Shown piece after piece: positions 1 to 13,489 of a DNA stretch of 64,000 nt (its first letter is position 1; every line of letters starts with the position of its first letter). The position numbers were made by a program, and so were the translations under genes. The stretch is from the NCBI GenBank assembly GCA_022818135.1, contig JAFMSR010000002.1, forward strand, positions 56,758,746 through 56,822,745, read 5' to 3'. The notes beneath the pieces were generated by a model. That model was not told the origin of the DNA. It worked only from the letters and a program-made list of their open reading frames with translations, and did no database searches. The DNA is from Saxidomus purpurata. Lineage: Eukaryota; Mollusca; Bivalvia; Venerida; Veneridae.

Positions 1-67
<67 letters not shown>

Positions 68-93
68 GGGGGGGGGGGCCGGCGGCCCCCCGC

Positions 94-146
<53 letters not shown>

Positions 147-148
147 TT

Positions 149-188
<40 letters not shown>

Positions 189-222
189 TTGGGTTGGGGG
201 TTTGTGTTTGTTTTGGTTTTTT

Positions 223-277
<55 letters not shown>

Positions 278-470
278 CCCCCGGGGGGGTTGGGGGCGGG
301 CCCCCCTTTTTTCCGGGGGGGGGGGGGGGGGGGGGGGTTGTTTTTGGGGGGGGGGGGGCCCTTGGGGGGGGGGGGGGGGGGGGGGGGGGTTGGTTTTTTT
401 TTTCCTCCCGGGGGGGGGGGTTTTTTTTTTGGGGGGGGGGTTTTTTTTGGGGGGGGGGGGATGTTCCTAA
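1..470. other. Poly-G / homopolymer block, probable artefact
   Basis: The first ~470 bases are long runs of G broken by short runs of T and C, with no A until the ATG at about 461. Normal AT-rich sequence starts abruptly afterwards. Glycine-rich open frames here are products of composition and are not genes. The likeliest origin is low-quality base calling or consensus collapse; a true G-rich satellite is less likely. It is not a TTAGGG telomere. Confidence 0.8.
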
Positions 471-3400
471 ATGGCATCCGAATGGGCTATTTCCCGCGAG
501 AAACAGCAACCTACTCGTACATAATCTGATAATTAGTGTCGTTGGTTGTAATTTCAAAATACACACAGGGTAAATCTCAGTATAGTTTTGTAAGAAAAAT
601 CTTAATTGAATTATGCATCGTTGTCACCGTGTACTGTAATAAAGTATGCTGACAATATCAATATCTAAACCTAAGTCCTAGTTTCACTTTCATTTTTAAT
701 TTAAATCAAAGGATATTGCATTGGGCTTCAGAACCTTTATCTTACCAGGGTTTTATTTCCTTTCCACGAAATTTCCAACCGTTTGATTGGTCAGTGACAC
801 GAAATAGGTATTGATATTAACATGTCTCGGCTTTGTACCCTGGTGTTCGCGTACATTGTGTCAATGTATTAGTGCATGCTGATTTGTGACTTTATTAAAT
901 GACGACACAAAGTGACATTGGGATATCCTTGGGGTTAGTCCAAATAATTGTACTCATCGGGTGTATATCGTTATATTTTTTGCTAGGCGCTATCCAGCCT
1001 CAGTAAAAGGGCAGATATCAATAAAATGTCCTTAGACTACATTAGGGTATGTAACGATCTTCTGTTCAGCTGTTTAATGAATTAAAATGAACCAAATTCT
1101 TCAAATTGTAAGAAAGGGAAAGGTACCGTAATAATATTATTTTGTTTGTTAGATGGTGTATGGGGATATATTATACACCTAGACTAATGTTACCTGAGCT
1201 GTTACTAACCGCAACATTAAATCACCCTCGCCTAACGGCTCGAGTTATATTAGTCCAGGCAGATAACATACCTGTCAAAAAACCAAAACATCACAGTCAG
1301 ATGAAGATTGGTCCCCTGGCCAGTGCCTATCTGCCCATGCAAATATACTTTGTGTTCAGGATAATAGGGAAACAATGCCCAGTCAAGGACTGATACAAAA
1401 ATAATTTTTAAAAACACTGGGGCAATGATTATTCGCTAGAACCATGCTTGTCTCATAAGTTTTAGTCCAAAGTTTAACATTCCATTTGAGTTTTGTAAAA
1501 TTGTCACAAAATACAAAAAACCACACATTTCTATGGCAACTGGCAATTGATATATTCCGAAAGGAATCTGAAATAACACAGACCTATATACATAGGTCCG
1601 TAAAAATAACAATAGTTAGCCTTTTGAAAGTGGGCACAGAGATTTGGCATTTGTATGTAGTGGCTTGTTTGAATAAATTTGATGGAATGCATGCGGTGCA
1701 TGCACATATTAGTGTTATAGTAAGATATAGCCTGTATTTGGTTTCAAATCAGTCTACAGTTTTTTAGCACAACTATTCAAAGAAAGGGGAGCTAGCTATC
1801 CTATTGATGTTGCGTGTTAATATATTTTTTTTTTTTCAAAACCATTACAGAACAATGTTGCTTCGAATGAATATTACAATACTTACATTCTTATTTACGG
1901 ACCAGTAGATTTAGCTATAGCCTATCACATCAGGCTCGCAGTTTAATGCGTTACATTGCCTAATATTTTGACAATTAGCATCTACTTAATACTTATATTA
2001 CTGAAAAGATCTTTATAACAGTGAATTTTACATATCTTTACACATTTTTTCTGCTAAAAATGCTCAAACACATTTTCAATAGGCTTTCACAAGGCCCACC
2101 CTCATTAACCATAGTTACCTCAGTCAACAGACAAAAGTATATAACTATGTGAAAGTTTTTGTCGGAATTACATGAATTATGGGCCTTTTTGACTTGAAAA
2201 ATATGCTGAATGTGGGTAAAATCCACCTGTTGACTTAACCCTGGCCTCTGGTTTGGTCTAAAGCTAGATTACACTGCCCTATTTAACAGCGTCAGTAGAT
2301 TTAGCTGCTACCTTTTGTCAAAAAATCATTGAATGATCTCGAAAGTGAGCAAGAGAATAATTATGCTAGGATGATTATTTGTGTGTTTCAAACAAAGTAT
2401 TAACAGACTAATGATTTTTCAACTTGTTTGTACATTCTTTTTAAAATTAGTCATTGAAAAGGAAATGAGATTATTTTGAAGCCTTTTTATAGCAATATCA
2501 CTTTTCAACAGGTCCACAAAACTATATATTGACCTCAATATTAGTCTATAATTTTTAAGTGTATCTTGTAATATTGGGATACTGATCAAATGTGTTACTT
2601 ATCATCATTATTTTTTCTTCAATAATTCATATCATATTGGTAACATCAAAAGGTGGATTATAGAGAGGTGATAATATACAATTTTACTAATTTTGAGGTC
2701 AATACATAGTACATAGTTTTGTGGACTTGTGTATTGACTGTATACCTCATAAAAAGTAGTGTAAGTCATGCGAAAATATAACAGAAATGAAGTCTTAAAA
2801 TCAGTGCAGGTCCACATCATTTTCCAGGTCTACACATTTGCAGACCCGGCAGGTGAGCGCTATCAGCCAATCAAGATTAAGTAGTTTATGACTAGGATAC
2901 GATTGGAATCTGTATGATACACAAACCAGGCGATGTTATAGACCTGTTGAAGTCTAAATGCACTCTGATTTATATGCTATTACATACTTAAGCAATAACT
3001 TTTATGGTGTTAACAGGAGTAAACTTAAACAATATAATTCTGTTAACAAGCAACTTTCTATAACATCTCCCTTTCTCTGAAAAACAACTTTTAAACTTAA
3101 AGTGATTTATTTTCTCAATGGAATTAAAGTCAAGGGTATTTGCATTAAACATGCCAAATGTCAGACACACCTTGTTGAACTGTTAGCTCACCTGAGCAAG
3201 ATTTCCATGAAATCTGTGATTTGCTTAAATGAAGTGGCTTAAATGCTTGGTTAAGTTTGATATCTAGCCAGCTGGTGAGATGATCCTAGTTGCTAGGGAC
3301 TTACAGACCTTGAATTGATGAAATTTTGCCTAATAAGCACTTTCCATTTTCTATTTTTTGACTTTATTCAATTCGTTTTAAAACGTTTCTTGGCATAATA

Positions 3401-3515
3401 TAGTTGGCCGCATTTTCGCAGTCATTGCGGTGTTCTAGAATCATCACTGTCTATGTTCCCTTATACTGCAAATCTGACTGGCATATTTTGTGACAGTGTG
3501 GCATTTTTGTTACAG
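471..3515. other. Upstream region of MRE11, no gene recognised
   Basis: About 3 kb of AT-rich sequence with only short, unconvincing open frames on both strands. A short piece resembling the start of a repeat family (AGCTCACCTGAGC) sits near 3186. MRE11 probably has a non-coding first exon somewhere here, because its first coding exon is preceded by an acceptor-like tract, but I could not place that exon or a promoter. Confidence 0.5.
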
Positions 3516-3516
3516 A

Positions 3517-6500
3517 ATGGCTGAAGAGGAGGAAAGCATATTGAAGATTCTTATTGCAACTGACAATCACCTTGGTTATGCAGAAAAAGATCCAGTTCGT
3601 GGAAATGACTCCCTAGTCACTTTTGAAGAAATACTTGAAAATGCAAGGAAACATGATGTTGACTTTGTGCTTCTGGGAGGAGATTTGTACCATGAAAACA
3701 AACCTTCCAGGAAAATTTTACATGGTTCTTTAGCACTTCTTAGAAATTACTGCTTAGGGGATAAACCTGTTCAGTTTGAGTTTCTGAGCGACCAGTCCAA
3801 GAATTTTGAGCACTGTCAGTTTCCAGGGCTGAATTATGAGGATCCAAACTTAAATATATCCATCCCAGTATTTTCTATACATGGTAACCATGACGATCCC
3901 ACAGGTCAAGGAAATCTTTGTTCACTTGACCTCTTACATAGTGCAGGATATGTAAATTACTTCGGTAAAACATCTTCTTTGGACAAAGTTCAGGTAAGCC
4001 CATTGTTGTTCCAGAAAGGGAAAACGAAACTTGCTTTATTTGGACTGGGAGCTATTCGTGATGAACGAATGCACAGAATGTTTCTGCATAAAAATGTAAC
4101 AATGCTGCGACCAAAGGAAGATAAAGACAAATGGTTTAACTTGCTTGTGATACATCAGAACAGGTCCAAACACGGACAGACCAATTACGTACCTGAACAA
4201 TTTCTTGACGATTTTCTAGACTTGATACTGTGGGGGCATGAACATGAATGCAGAATTGATGCTGAGTGGAATGGATTACAAAATTTCTATGTCACTCAGC
4301 CAGGAAGTAGTGTAGCCACATCTTTGAGTGAGGGTGAGACTGCACCCAAGTACTGTGGTCTTCTACAAATCAAAGAAAAAGATTTCAGGATACAGAAAAT
4401 CCGACTGGAGACTGTGCGCCAGTTTTACATGGAGGATATTGTCCTAAGTGAAACCAGTCTCGATCCGTATGACCATGACATCACCAAGAAAATGGAAGCG
4501 TATTGTCAGGAGAAGGTGGAAGCTCTTCTAGAGAAAGCAGGTACTTCTGATATTCCTGGGCACTAAATTTTTCAGAAAATGATTGTAGCTGTTAGTCTAA
4601 ATATAACAGCAAAATCAATATTTGATTGAACAAAATCAACCAGGAAATCAAAATATAAGTGTCCCTTAAATTTGACTTTTGTCATAGTATTCCTTTTGAA
4701 AGTTATTTTAGTGGTACAAAAGTTCATAGGGTGTGGAAAATATTCTTGCACTGTTCACAGATGTGCAGTACATGTATGCAAATACTGGAAATATATTGAA
4801 GAAGTCTTCAGTTGTTTCAAATATTTTGTTTGATATGAACATGGCATTTTTTACTTAATATTTATTTTAAACTACTGTCATGACTGTAGCTCGGGAGCAT
4901 ACAGGGAACAGGAAGCAGCCGGACAAGCCTTTGATCAGAATTCGAGTTGACTACAGTCATGCTAGTGGAGGATTCGAGCCTTTTAGTCAGCACAGGTAGG
5001 GGCATATTTTGATTTCAGTTAGCATTTTTAGCAGTCTTTCACTCAGTAAGAGATAAATTCTAATAAGACATAGAGGATAACTGTTGGTGTAATATCATGT
5101 TATAGTTTCACTGAGTCAGGGCACCAAAAGTGAAAGTTTCACGAGTGGCTGCCTCAGGTGAAAATTACTACTTTTGGTGTTCGCATGTGAAATTATCGTG
5201 ATATTACATCGATACCAACAATTTTTCTGTTTATTTTAAGTCTCAAACTCTACTTTTGTTGAGTTTGTTTCAATAAAATGTCGAAATTACGGGAAACATC
5301 ATCAGAAAGCATCTCAAGCATGACTCCATTGTCTGGGTAATAGATTTTTATAATTTTCACTAAGTGTTTTATTTCAATAAACAACCAAAAAAAACATAAA
5401 GTAAATAGTTTTTATTTTGATTTAAATTTCTATTTACAGCTGGACAGAGAAGTGATCAAGTGTTAGCACACACAAGTGAGCACTATCATTCTGAAAAAAG
5501 TGTTATGTGTAATGCTCACTATGATATAGCATATAGTCCCCACTTTGTCCATCAGTCTGTACACAACTCTTGTGTGGAATGTACTTGAACTTCTTATTGT
5601 AATGTTAGATGATGCTTCCCATTAGCTGATAAGTTAGGAATGTTGAAAAAGCATAATTTTCCCATGCTAGTAATTTAGCTAAACTCAACATACAGTGAGC
5701 TATGAAGATCGCTATATGCCTGGTGTTTATGTTGTTGCTGTTTTGACAATTTGATGTTCAGGTGTTGGTGTTTTTAACAGTAAATCTTACTGTGAAATAA
5801 TTAATGTTGTCATAAATAATGTCATTTGTGCACTAAAGTTGAATGGAGATGAAATTTGGTTTTTCAGATTTGGTCAGAAATTTGTTGATAGAGTCGCCAA
5901 TCCCAAAGACATGATCTATTTTATGAGGAAAAAAGCTGCAGCAGCAAAGAAGGAGGAAGCGGATGAAGGTACATGTACAAGTAACTCATAAAGTTCAGAC
6001 TTTATTCTTTGACTCTACAGGTGGCAAATTATGACAAGTGCCTTGTAATTTCAATGACAAATAAACTTCTTTGGTTGGAAACGAATACTTGAGGTTTATA
6101 CATGTATCTCATACAGTTATTGTTATACAAAATGTAAGCAAAAGGGCTTAGACAAAATACTCAGTGAAAACTAAGGCCATTTACGATATACGATCTATTC
6201 ACCTGATAAAAGTCAAAGAGTTGAGAATATGCTGAAGTCTACTTACACAGCAAAATTGGAGGTAAAGCTTGTGAGTTCAGAACATGTACATTGGTGTCAC
6301 TCCACCTCCTTCATAGAATGTAGTACTACACTGTTTAGTACCAGTTGATGTGTAAAAATGATGCCTGGTCAAATAATTTTTGTCTGCCTATGCATCATTT
6401 AATAGACCCTTTGCCTCCCTATCTTAGTTGGGGAGACTAAAGAAAAACAGTTCTCGTTTTAATCGTTGATATTTATTTTGAAAGGAAGGATATACATGTA

Positions 6501-9500
6501 TCTCAAATAGTTAATAAATAGAAAACAGCTTGACAAAATCTCAGTTAATACTCGGATTTACTATACCCTGTATTTTATAGCATAGTGATGATATGAAAGA
6601 AGAGACGGATAAAGCTAGAGTTGAAGACATTAAAGAAATCTTTATGACAACTGAGATGTAATGATGAAGGCCAACTCACTATCAACAAGACTTCTTCAGT
6701 TTTCAAGTAAATCCCTTAGTTTTAATGTCATTCAGTCATTTAATGATGTTATGTCACTGCTTTTTTTTTTAATATAAAAAATAAATCTTTTGGTCCAAGA
6801 TCCAAGATACAATTTTATGTATGTCTATTCTGCAGTTGATATGGGTTATTTGAGAACTGGTCAACAGAAGTAAGTAGCATTCAGGTCAACAAGAAGGTTT
6901 CATGAAATGTTTTGATTTACACTAAATTACAGGCAAAATACATGTAGTCATTATCCAAAGCATCTTAACACAGGGTTAGTCACATAAATTATTAAACCCC
7001 TCAAAATGAAGTTTTCAGGAATGTACTGAATATACCCTGTCGGTCGGTCAGTCGACTTTTATAACATACTAGGTAGTTTATGAAGCTAACTCCATCATTT
7101 TGCACAGGGAGTATACTGAGTGTTTGTACACATAATTATCATCAATTACAGTAGATATGCAAGACACACTTTGTGTGCGTTATCCAGTAAGGTGTTGAAG
7201 AGTAATTCCCTTTTAAACTTAATCTGTATTGCACAAGTTTCTTGTATTATAGGAAGTTAAGGGAGCAAACTCTTCCTTCAGTTTTCAAGGAATTGCAATG
7301 AGTGTTTGTACACTTAAGTACCATAAATAATAGTTGTGCAAGACATTATTTTGTTGTATATCAAGTATCAAAGTTGAAGTTGCTATGGCAACGAAATACA
7401 TAAAATTTTGGTATAACTAAAAAAGTAGCCATTGTACGGGATGTTTAATCGCAACAGTGATAGCTCTAGTTTCCATTTCAGAAATTGAAGCTGCAGGTGT
7501 TGACAGAGAAAGGTATAGGAGATGCCGTGAAAGAGTTTGTTGATAAAGAAGAAAAAGATGCTATTATTGAGCTTGTGTCTTACCAGCTTGAAAAAACTCA
7601 GGTTTTATACTATCATTATATACATTTGATTGTGCTGCTTTGTTCCATTTTTAGTTCACCTGGCACAAAGTGCCAGAGTGAGCTATTAGGATCACATTCC
7701 GTCCAGCGTACTTCGTACGTCGTCCATCCATCCACCATTTCCTTCAAATGACATCTCAGAAACCACTGGGCCAATGTTAATGAGACTTTGTAGGGATGTT
7801 CCTTGCATGAAGCTCTATCAAAGTTGTTCAACGAATTCCATTTCATGCAGAACTCTGGTTGCTATGGCAACAAATAGGAAAAACTAAAAAAATCTTTCCT
7901 GAAACCACAAGGCCTAGAGCTTAGATATGGCATGTAGCATTGTCTAGCGGACCTCTACCAAGATCGTTCAAATTATGACCCCGGGTTCAAAATTGACCCC
8001 GCACAGGACAGTGGTGGTCACTTAGTTTTGCATGGGCTTTATATAGGAAAAAATCTTTTTCTCTGAAACCACAGGGCCTAGAGCTTAGATATTTGGCATG
8101 TAGCATTGTCTAGTGGACCTCTACCAAGATTGTTCAAATCATGTCCCCGGGATCAAAATTGACCCCACACGGGGTCACTTAGTTTTACATAGGCTTATGT
8201 AGGAAAAACTTAAAATATTCTTCTTGAAACCACAAGGCCCAGAGCTTAGATATTTGGCAAGTAGCATTTCCTAGTAGACCTCTTCAAAGTTTGTTTAAAT
8301 TATGCCCCTAGGGTCAAAATTGACCTTGCATGAGGGGATCACTTGTTTGGTATATAACATTGTCTAGTGATCTTCCACCAGGCAAGTTGACTTGTACCAA
8401 GGTTAGCATTATAGGGCCATCTTGGCCCTCTTGTTTGGGAGTTTTATCCCTTTTCATATGGAATTTAAGAAATGGACTTTCCCGTCTCTCAGTTTGGACA
8501 GTACCATTCATTGTTGAAATGGGAGCTTAGTAAAATACTTTTGTTTGATAGAATATACCAGATATAAACTTTACGTTTATGGCAGTGTGAAGGCTCCTGA
8601 TTTTTCATGAAAGGTACAAAAGTAAAGTCTCAAGTTTGTACCTTAAATCATTTAAAAAGTTATAAACACCGAACACAGGTAGTGTTACTGGGTCAATTTG
8701 TTGTAATTTTTGTGGCTACTGGCTATGTATAACATACATTAGCATCTCCAAAGGTTTGCCATTCTGGTGAGATGGGCACACTGTTTACCTGATCTGTCTT
8801 GACATTATTAAAATGAACGCCATTGGCCAATCAGCTTAAGCTACAAAAGTGGAAAATAAATTGGTTCAGTATCCAGGACTAGCAGAAGTATGTACAATAG
8901 AAAAACCGAAACGCTCTATAAAACAAGTAAAAGCTGTAGACAAGATGAGTTTTCTTTTGTTTGTGAACTGAATAATCAGTTGTCATTTTATATTAACTAG
9001 GGATATCTGAAGAAGAGACATACAAACGAAGACCTGATTGATGAAGAAGTTCAACGTTATAAAGAACAACGCCAGAAGAGAAAGGAAGATGATCAAGAAA
9101 TACAGGAGGCAATAAAGCGTGCCCATGTCAAGCGACCAAAGGATGATGTTTCATTGGATAGCGACAATGACATGAATGGACATGATGATGATTCTGATGA
9201 TAATGGACCATCTTCATCAAAAGGTCGTGGAAGAGGTCGAGGATCACGGGCACGAGGCGGCCGTGGTTCTAGAGGTGGTAGAGGCGAGAGTTCCAGTGCA
9301 CGAGGAACACGTGGTGGCAGGGGTAGGGGGAAAAAAGCCTCTGTGATAGATGACAGTCAGAAGTCAATCATGGATTCATTTTCATCTTCAAATAAAGGTG
9401 GAAGAGGCAAAGCATCAAATAAAAGTCATGTAATGTAAGTACCTGAAACATTTTCTGTATTTGTCACATTCATCATCTCAGAGACACATTCTTGTAAATG

Positions 9501-10551
9501 TAATGTAATATTTAACATAATGGGGAAAAAGTTTCCCTGCAACATATTACCATACATGCATATAAGTAGCAATATCAGACTTTTTCTAAGTCGTGGACAT
9601 GGCTCACTCACAACTTTTGGCATTGCTTTGAAACTTTACTAAAGGAAAATCCGATAATAAAGTTTGATGAATCTGGACTGAATTTTATTCACATTATGAC
9701 CTTGGTCTTGAATGTTTTGGTTGAAAGTTTTTTTGTGCTTAAATTGTTTTTATGGCCGTATTTCAGTATCTGCATAACTGGATTGATTTTAAACTTTACG
9801 AAATGTTCAGGGACATCAGATAATAAATTTAGATAACTCTGAATAGAATTTAAGTAAAAGTATGCCCCTTGTTGGACTTTGAAATTTTGGTTTAAGTTTT
9901 GCATGTAAGTTACTATCATGGACAAAAAATGACAGCTTCATGATAGACATGTGCTCTTTACAAGATCAGATTCTTATAGAATTGCTTTCATTACGGTAAC
10001 AAAGCTTTTAGAATAGTTGCGAGTTTTGTCAGGCACAGCTGTTCTAACAGGGAATGGTACACAAAAGCAACTGCTTCATTGCATTCTACACTATTCAAGT
10101 AGTTTTGATTGATAAGATCTAGGCAGTGTTGAATGCAGTATAGATCTATTACAAGTTTGGAGCATTGATAACACTTGTAAAACAATAGGATACACGTTAG
10201 AGCTGCTGCACTGCATAAATAACACTGTTATGAAATGAGAAAGCTGTTACAAGGCAAAAGCCACGATTCAAACCCTGTATAAAGTTATAATATTTACCTG
10301 TTTATTATTATTTACCTGTATATTATTATAGATCTGATTCAGACGACGATGCGGTAATAGTTCAGGATGAATCTAGTGATGATGATCCATTCACTATGCC
10401 AAGTTCAAGTAGGTCCCAGGCGTCAACAAGAAAATCACAATTAACATCCAAACGTGCTGCAACAACTAGCAGAAGTGGTAAAAGAGGCGGGGTCCTGTAT
10501 GATTCAGATTCTGATGATGATTTAACACCAATTCGAAAGAAACGGAGGTGA
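3517..10551 (+). CDS. MRE11: MRE11 double-strand break repair nuclease (multi-exon)
   Basis: Mn-dependent 3'-5' exonuclease/endonuclease of the nuclear MRE11-RAD50-NBS1 complex, which resects DNA ends and activates ATM. Exons read: 3516-4540 (ATG 3517, after acceptor TTTTTGTTACAG), 4890-4995, 5868-5968, 6836-6869 (short, strong splice sites), 7482-7601, 9001-9434, 10332-10551 (TGA 10549-10551). Phosphoesterase motifs are in order: TDNHLGY (D16, H18), [12 protein letters not shown] (D56), HGNHDDPTG (N124, H125), [10 protein letters not shown] (about H213) and GHEHEC (about H241/H243). The capping domain continues with [16 protein letters not shown] and [13 protein letters not shown], then [11 protein letters not shown] and a coiled, charged stretch. 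Next come a glycine-arginine-rich tract (about 9222-9335; methylated in vertebrates) and an acidic-basic C-terminus ending RKKRR. The total is close to 700 residues, near the human ~708. Between 6869 and 7482 the phases require one more exon of 3n+1 nt that I could not find (see findings). The product is certain; the middle exon set is not complete. Confidence 0.95.
5083..5220. mobile_element. MITE-like inverted-repeat element in MRE11 intron
   Basis: The two ends are imperfect inverted repeats: GTTGGTGTAATATCATG at the left and ATATTACATCGATACCAAC at the right, with GTTTCAC / GTGAAA further in. There is no coding capacity. A half copy of the same family, ending ...ATCACCCAAACCAAC, lies at 28125-28170 on the edge of the first assembly gap. 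Confidence 0.55.
6597..6657 (+). other. MRE11 exon-like segment in unexpected position
   Basis: An open stretch reading ...[11 protein letters not shown]... resembles the MRE11 segment that in the family follows the 'FGKL' region and precedes the 'LLTE+G' exon. Here it lies upstream of the 34-nt exon 6836-6869, it lacks a clean acceptor with a pyrimidine tract, and the only usable donor (AT|GTAATG, about 6657) leaves the wrong phase for the exon at 7482. It may be a displaced or decayed exon, or a chance match. Confidence 0.3.
7652..8434 (+). mobile_element. HINE-like non-autonomous element with tandem core, MRE11 intron
   Basis: Starts TTAGTTCACCTGG followed by a hairpin-forming GGCACAAAGTGCC. 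The core has two to three ~160-nt units ('GGCCTAGAGCTTAGATA', 'TTGTCTAGTGGACC'). It ends with a 6-bp stem-loop GGGCCATCTTGGCCC (8414-8428) and TCTTGTTT. Other copies are at 14249-14540 and 15858-16725 (minus) and 42230-42800 (plus, no ends seen). This architecture (hairpin near the 3' end, tandem core, no ORF) is that reported for Helentron-derived HINEs; assignment is inference. Confidence 0.6.
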
Positions 10552-11700
10552 AAAAATGAAAAACTATTGACCAAACTGTTGATTGCATGGATGCTATTGA
10601 TTACAGTAAATTAAGCTACGTTTGTTAAAGGCAGCTGTTTTATTATCCCCCCGAAAGGGTGATATGGTAATGATCTCTGTCCGTCAGTCTGTCACACATG
10701 CTTGTCCAGACTATGCCTCAGGAACTACATTCAGTGAAATTTCAAACACTGCTTCACTGTCAAGAGGACATGCATATATTATCAGCACCTTCCAATGGTT
10801 TTTCATTGAGATATTTCCCTTTTGATTACTTTTTCATATACGTTCATGTCCACTGATGTCCACACATTTCACATTTAGGTGTTTTTTGCCATTGTATTTT
10901 TCGGACTTCCAGTTTCCACTAAGGTCTAAGGCAAAGTAATGTAAATGACCACCGTAAACCAACCTAACCCTAAAACTTAGTCGGAATAAATGAGTTTCAT
11001 ACACTACTTGAACGCTATTTCTCAGAAACCACAGAGAAGATTACTTAACTTACTTAACTTTTGGTCAATAAGATGTGCATATTGCAAGCATGTTCTGGTT
11101 TGATGATTTCATAGAGCCACCTTTCACAAAAGGAACTAGACTCATCAGGGGTTGGGGAGGAGGGTTCTTGTTACTTATGAAAATTTAACTATAAATGAAA
11201 AGTGTCTGTTAAAGTGATTTTTAGTTGAAACTACAATTAACTGTTCCCCTGTGTATCTTCTGATTTACTATAAATTGTGAAATTTCATTTTGAATCGGTC
11301 AATGTATGCCATTTAAAACATGCTATTTGGATAATTTATTATTTTATTCAAATAGATGAAAATTGTGAGTTTGTTGCTTTGATAAATTTTCTTCTTATTT
11401 TGATTTAATTCAATTAAATGTTCCTATAAAAAAATCTGGTAAATCACACTTGAGTGTAGTTAAGAATGAAAAAACAAGAACATTTTATTTGGAAGTCATG
11501 GTGATTTGCTATTATATCCAGAATAAATTGTAAAATGTTAGTGAGGGGAGAAGAAAGTAAATCAAAGAAAGGTTTAGTTACTTCAGAAGATAACTAACTA
11601 AAAGAAACACATTATTTGATTACATACAGCAATATATTTAGGCTTAAGGTTGTTTCAGTTAATTAGAATTTTAAATCTCACTGTATAAGGTGTCCGACTC
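10552..11700. other. MRE11 3' flank and repeat fragments
   Basis: Probable MRE11 3' UTR; AATAAA at 10985-10990 is one candidate polyadenylation signal. Inside it, about 10645-10830, is a fragment opening CCCCCCGAAAGGGTGATATG and then 'GTCCGTCAGTCTGTCACAC', typical of dispersed molluscan repeats. No further gene seen. Confidence 0.45.
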
Positions 11701-11705
11701 TTATT

Positions 11706-12960
11706 TTAGCTCACCTGAGCTCTGTGCACAAGGTAAGCTTTTGTAATCACCTGATATCCGTTGTCTATCAACACTGAACTTCGTGTACACTCTAGAGGCC
11801 ACATTAGATAACCCCAATCATAAAAATTGGTCAGAATATTGATTTTGATGATCTTTGGTCAAGTTAATGGTTCACATCTAGAACTAGGTCACCAGGTCAA
11901 ATAAAAGAAAAACCTCATGCACACCCAAGAATCCACATTTTGCCTCCATCACCATGAAAAGGAGTCACAATGTTTGTCTCAATGATCTGTAGGCCAAGAT
12001 TGAAACTAGGTTACATTGGGGTCTAAAACTGTGTGTACACTCTAGGTGCTACATTTGACCCCCAATCATGAGAAGTGTTTAGAATGTTTGTTTTTAAGAC
12101 TTCTATACTAAGTTTAAAACTTGGTCACTAGAGGTAAAATACCAGGTGATATGTTAAAATGAAAAAATACATTGTTTACACTCTAGAGGTCACATTTCTT
12201 TCCCATGTTAGAATGTTTGCCTTGATGATCTCTATGGCAAGTTTGAAATTGAGTCACATGGATTCAAAAACTTTGTCACCAGGTCAAATATTGGAAAAGC
12301 CTTTTGTACACTCTAGAAGCCACTTCTTGAACCCAATCATCATGAAAATTGGTCTGAATGTTTTTTCTTGATGATTTCTAGGCCAAGTTTGAAACTTGGG
12401 TCACAAAAGATAACAAACTAGGTCGGAATTCAACAAAACTTGTTAGCACTCTAGAGGTAACATTTCTTACCAAGTCTGCATGTAAGTTGCTCAGAATGTT
12501 TGTCTTGATGATTTCCTAGGTCAAGTTCAGCTCTAGGTCAACTTGGATAAAAAAACTAGGTCACCAGGTCAAGTCATATAAAATAACTCCGTCAGTTCCA
12601 AACTGGGTCATGATTATAAAAAAAATAGGTCACCACATCATATAATAGAAAACCATGTATGTATACACTATAGAAACCATATTTTTTGCACAAAATCTTC
12701 CTGAAAGTTAGTCAGAATGTTTGTCTTGATAAAACCTTGGTCAAGTTCGAAACTGGGTCCCATGGTGCTCAAAACAAGGTCACCCAGTCAGTTTATAGTA
12801 AAACCATGTCAGCATTCTAGAATGTATATCATCTTAAAAAGGGAATGTTAGTTTTGATGAACTCTAGGTCAATTTGTAAAATTGGTCTCTTGAGGACAAT
12901 AACTAGGACAATTGGTGAAATCATAGGAATTTATTTAGAGCAAAGTGATGGTAATTTCAC
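11706..12960 (+). mobile_element. Tandem-unit repeat element opening TTAGCTCACCTGAGC
   Basis: Begins TTAGCTCACCTGAGCTC with a short hairpin, then about seven diverged units marked by 'CACTCTAGAGGYCACATT', 'TCAGAATGTTTGTCTTGATGA' and 'GTCACCAGGTCAAAT' at irregular spacing (roughly 130-250 nt). No long ORF. The start motif relates it to the 7652-8434 family. The right end is not clear. Confidence 0.55.
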
Positions 12961-13489
12961 AAACCTTTGAACAATATTTTTCAGTATAGTGAAAAGTGCC
13001 TTTGATTAAATGCAACAAAACTGTTGTCTTGGAAACAGTGTATTTTAAGATTTGCATTGCTGTTTTGGGCGGGGTTGCAGGGAATATGTTACAGTCAATG
13101 CATTGCTACTTTCTTTTTCTAAATGCACGAAGATATTGCTCTGACAGATAATATGGGATTTTGTATTCTGGTAAAAGCACAGGAATTTGAATTAATTTTA
13201 ATTTTCAACTAGAAGATGACAGTTTTGTAATTGTTTAATGTGCAGTCCACTACAATGTAGTGGATTTTAATACTTGCTGAAGTAATATAAAAACAGGTAT
13301 AAATTATGATAAAGGAAACCTGTTAAAAGTAATAAGTATGTTTGGTATGAAAATTATTGATCATAGATTTAGGCAGCCACTATACATTTCACAATTTTAT
13401 CCAGATTTACGGTAAAATACTGGTGCATCATTGGCTGAATAAATACGAGTGTAATTCAAAGTCTTTTTTTAAAGTGCATCAAAGGGTCA

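Noticed and set aside
149..573. Glycine-rich open reading frames in the first bases
   Set aside because: They are products of the poly-G block and have no support as genes.
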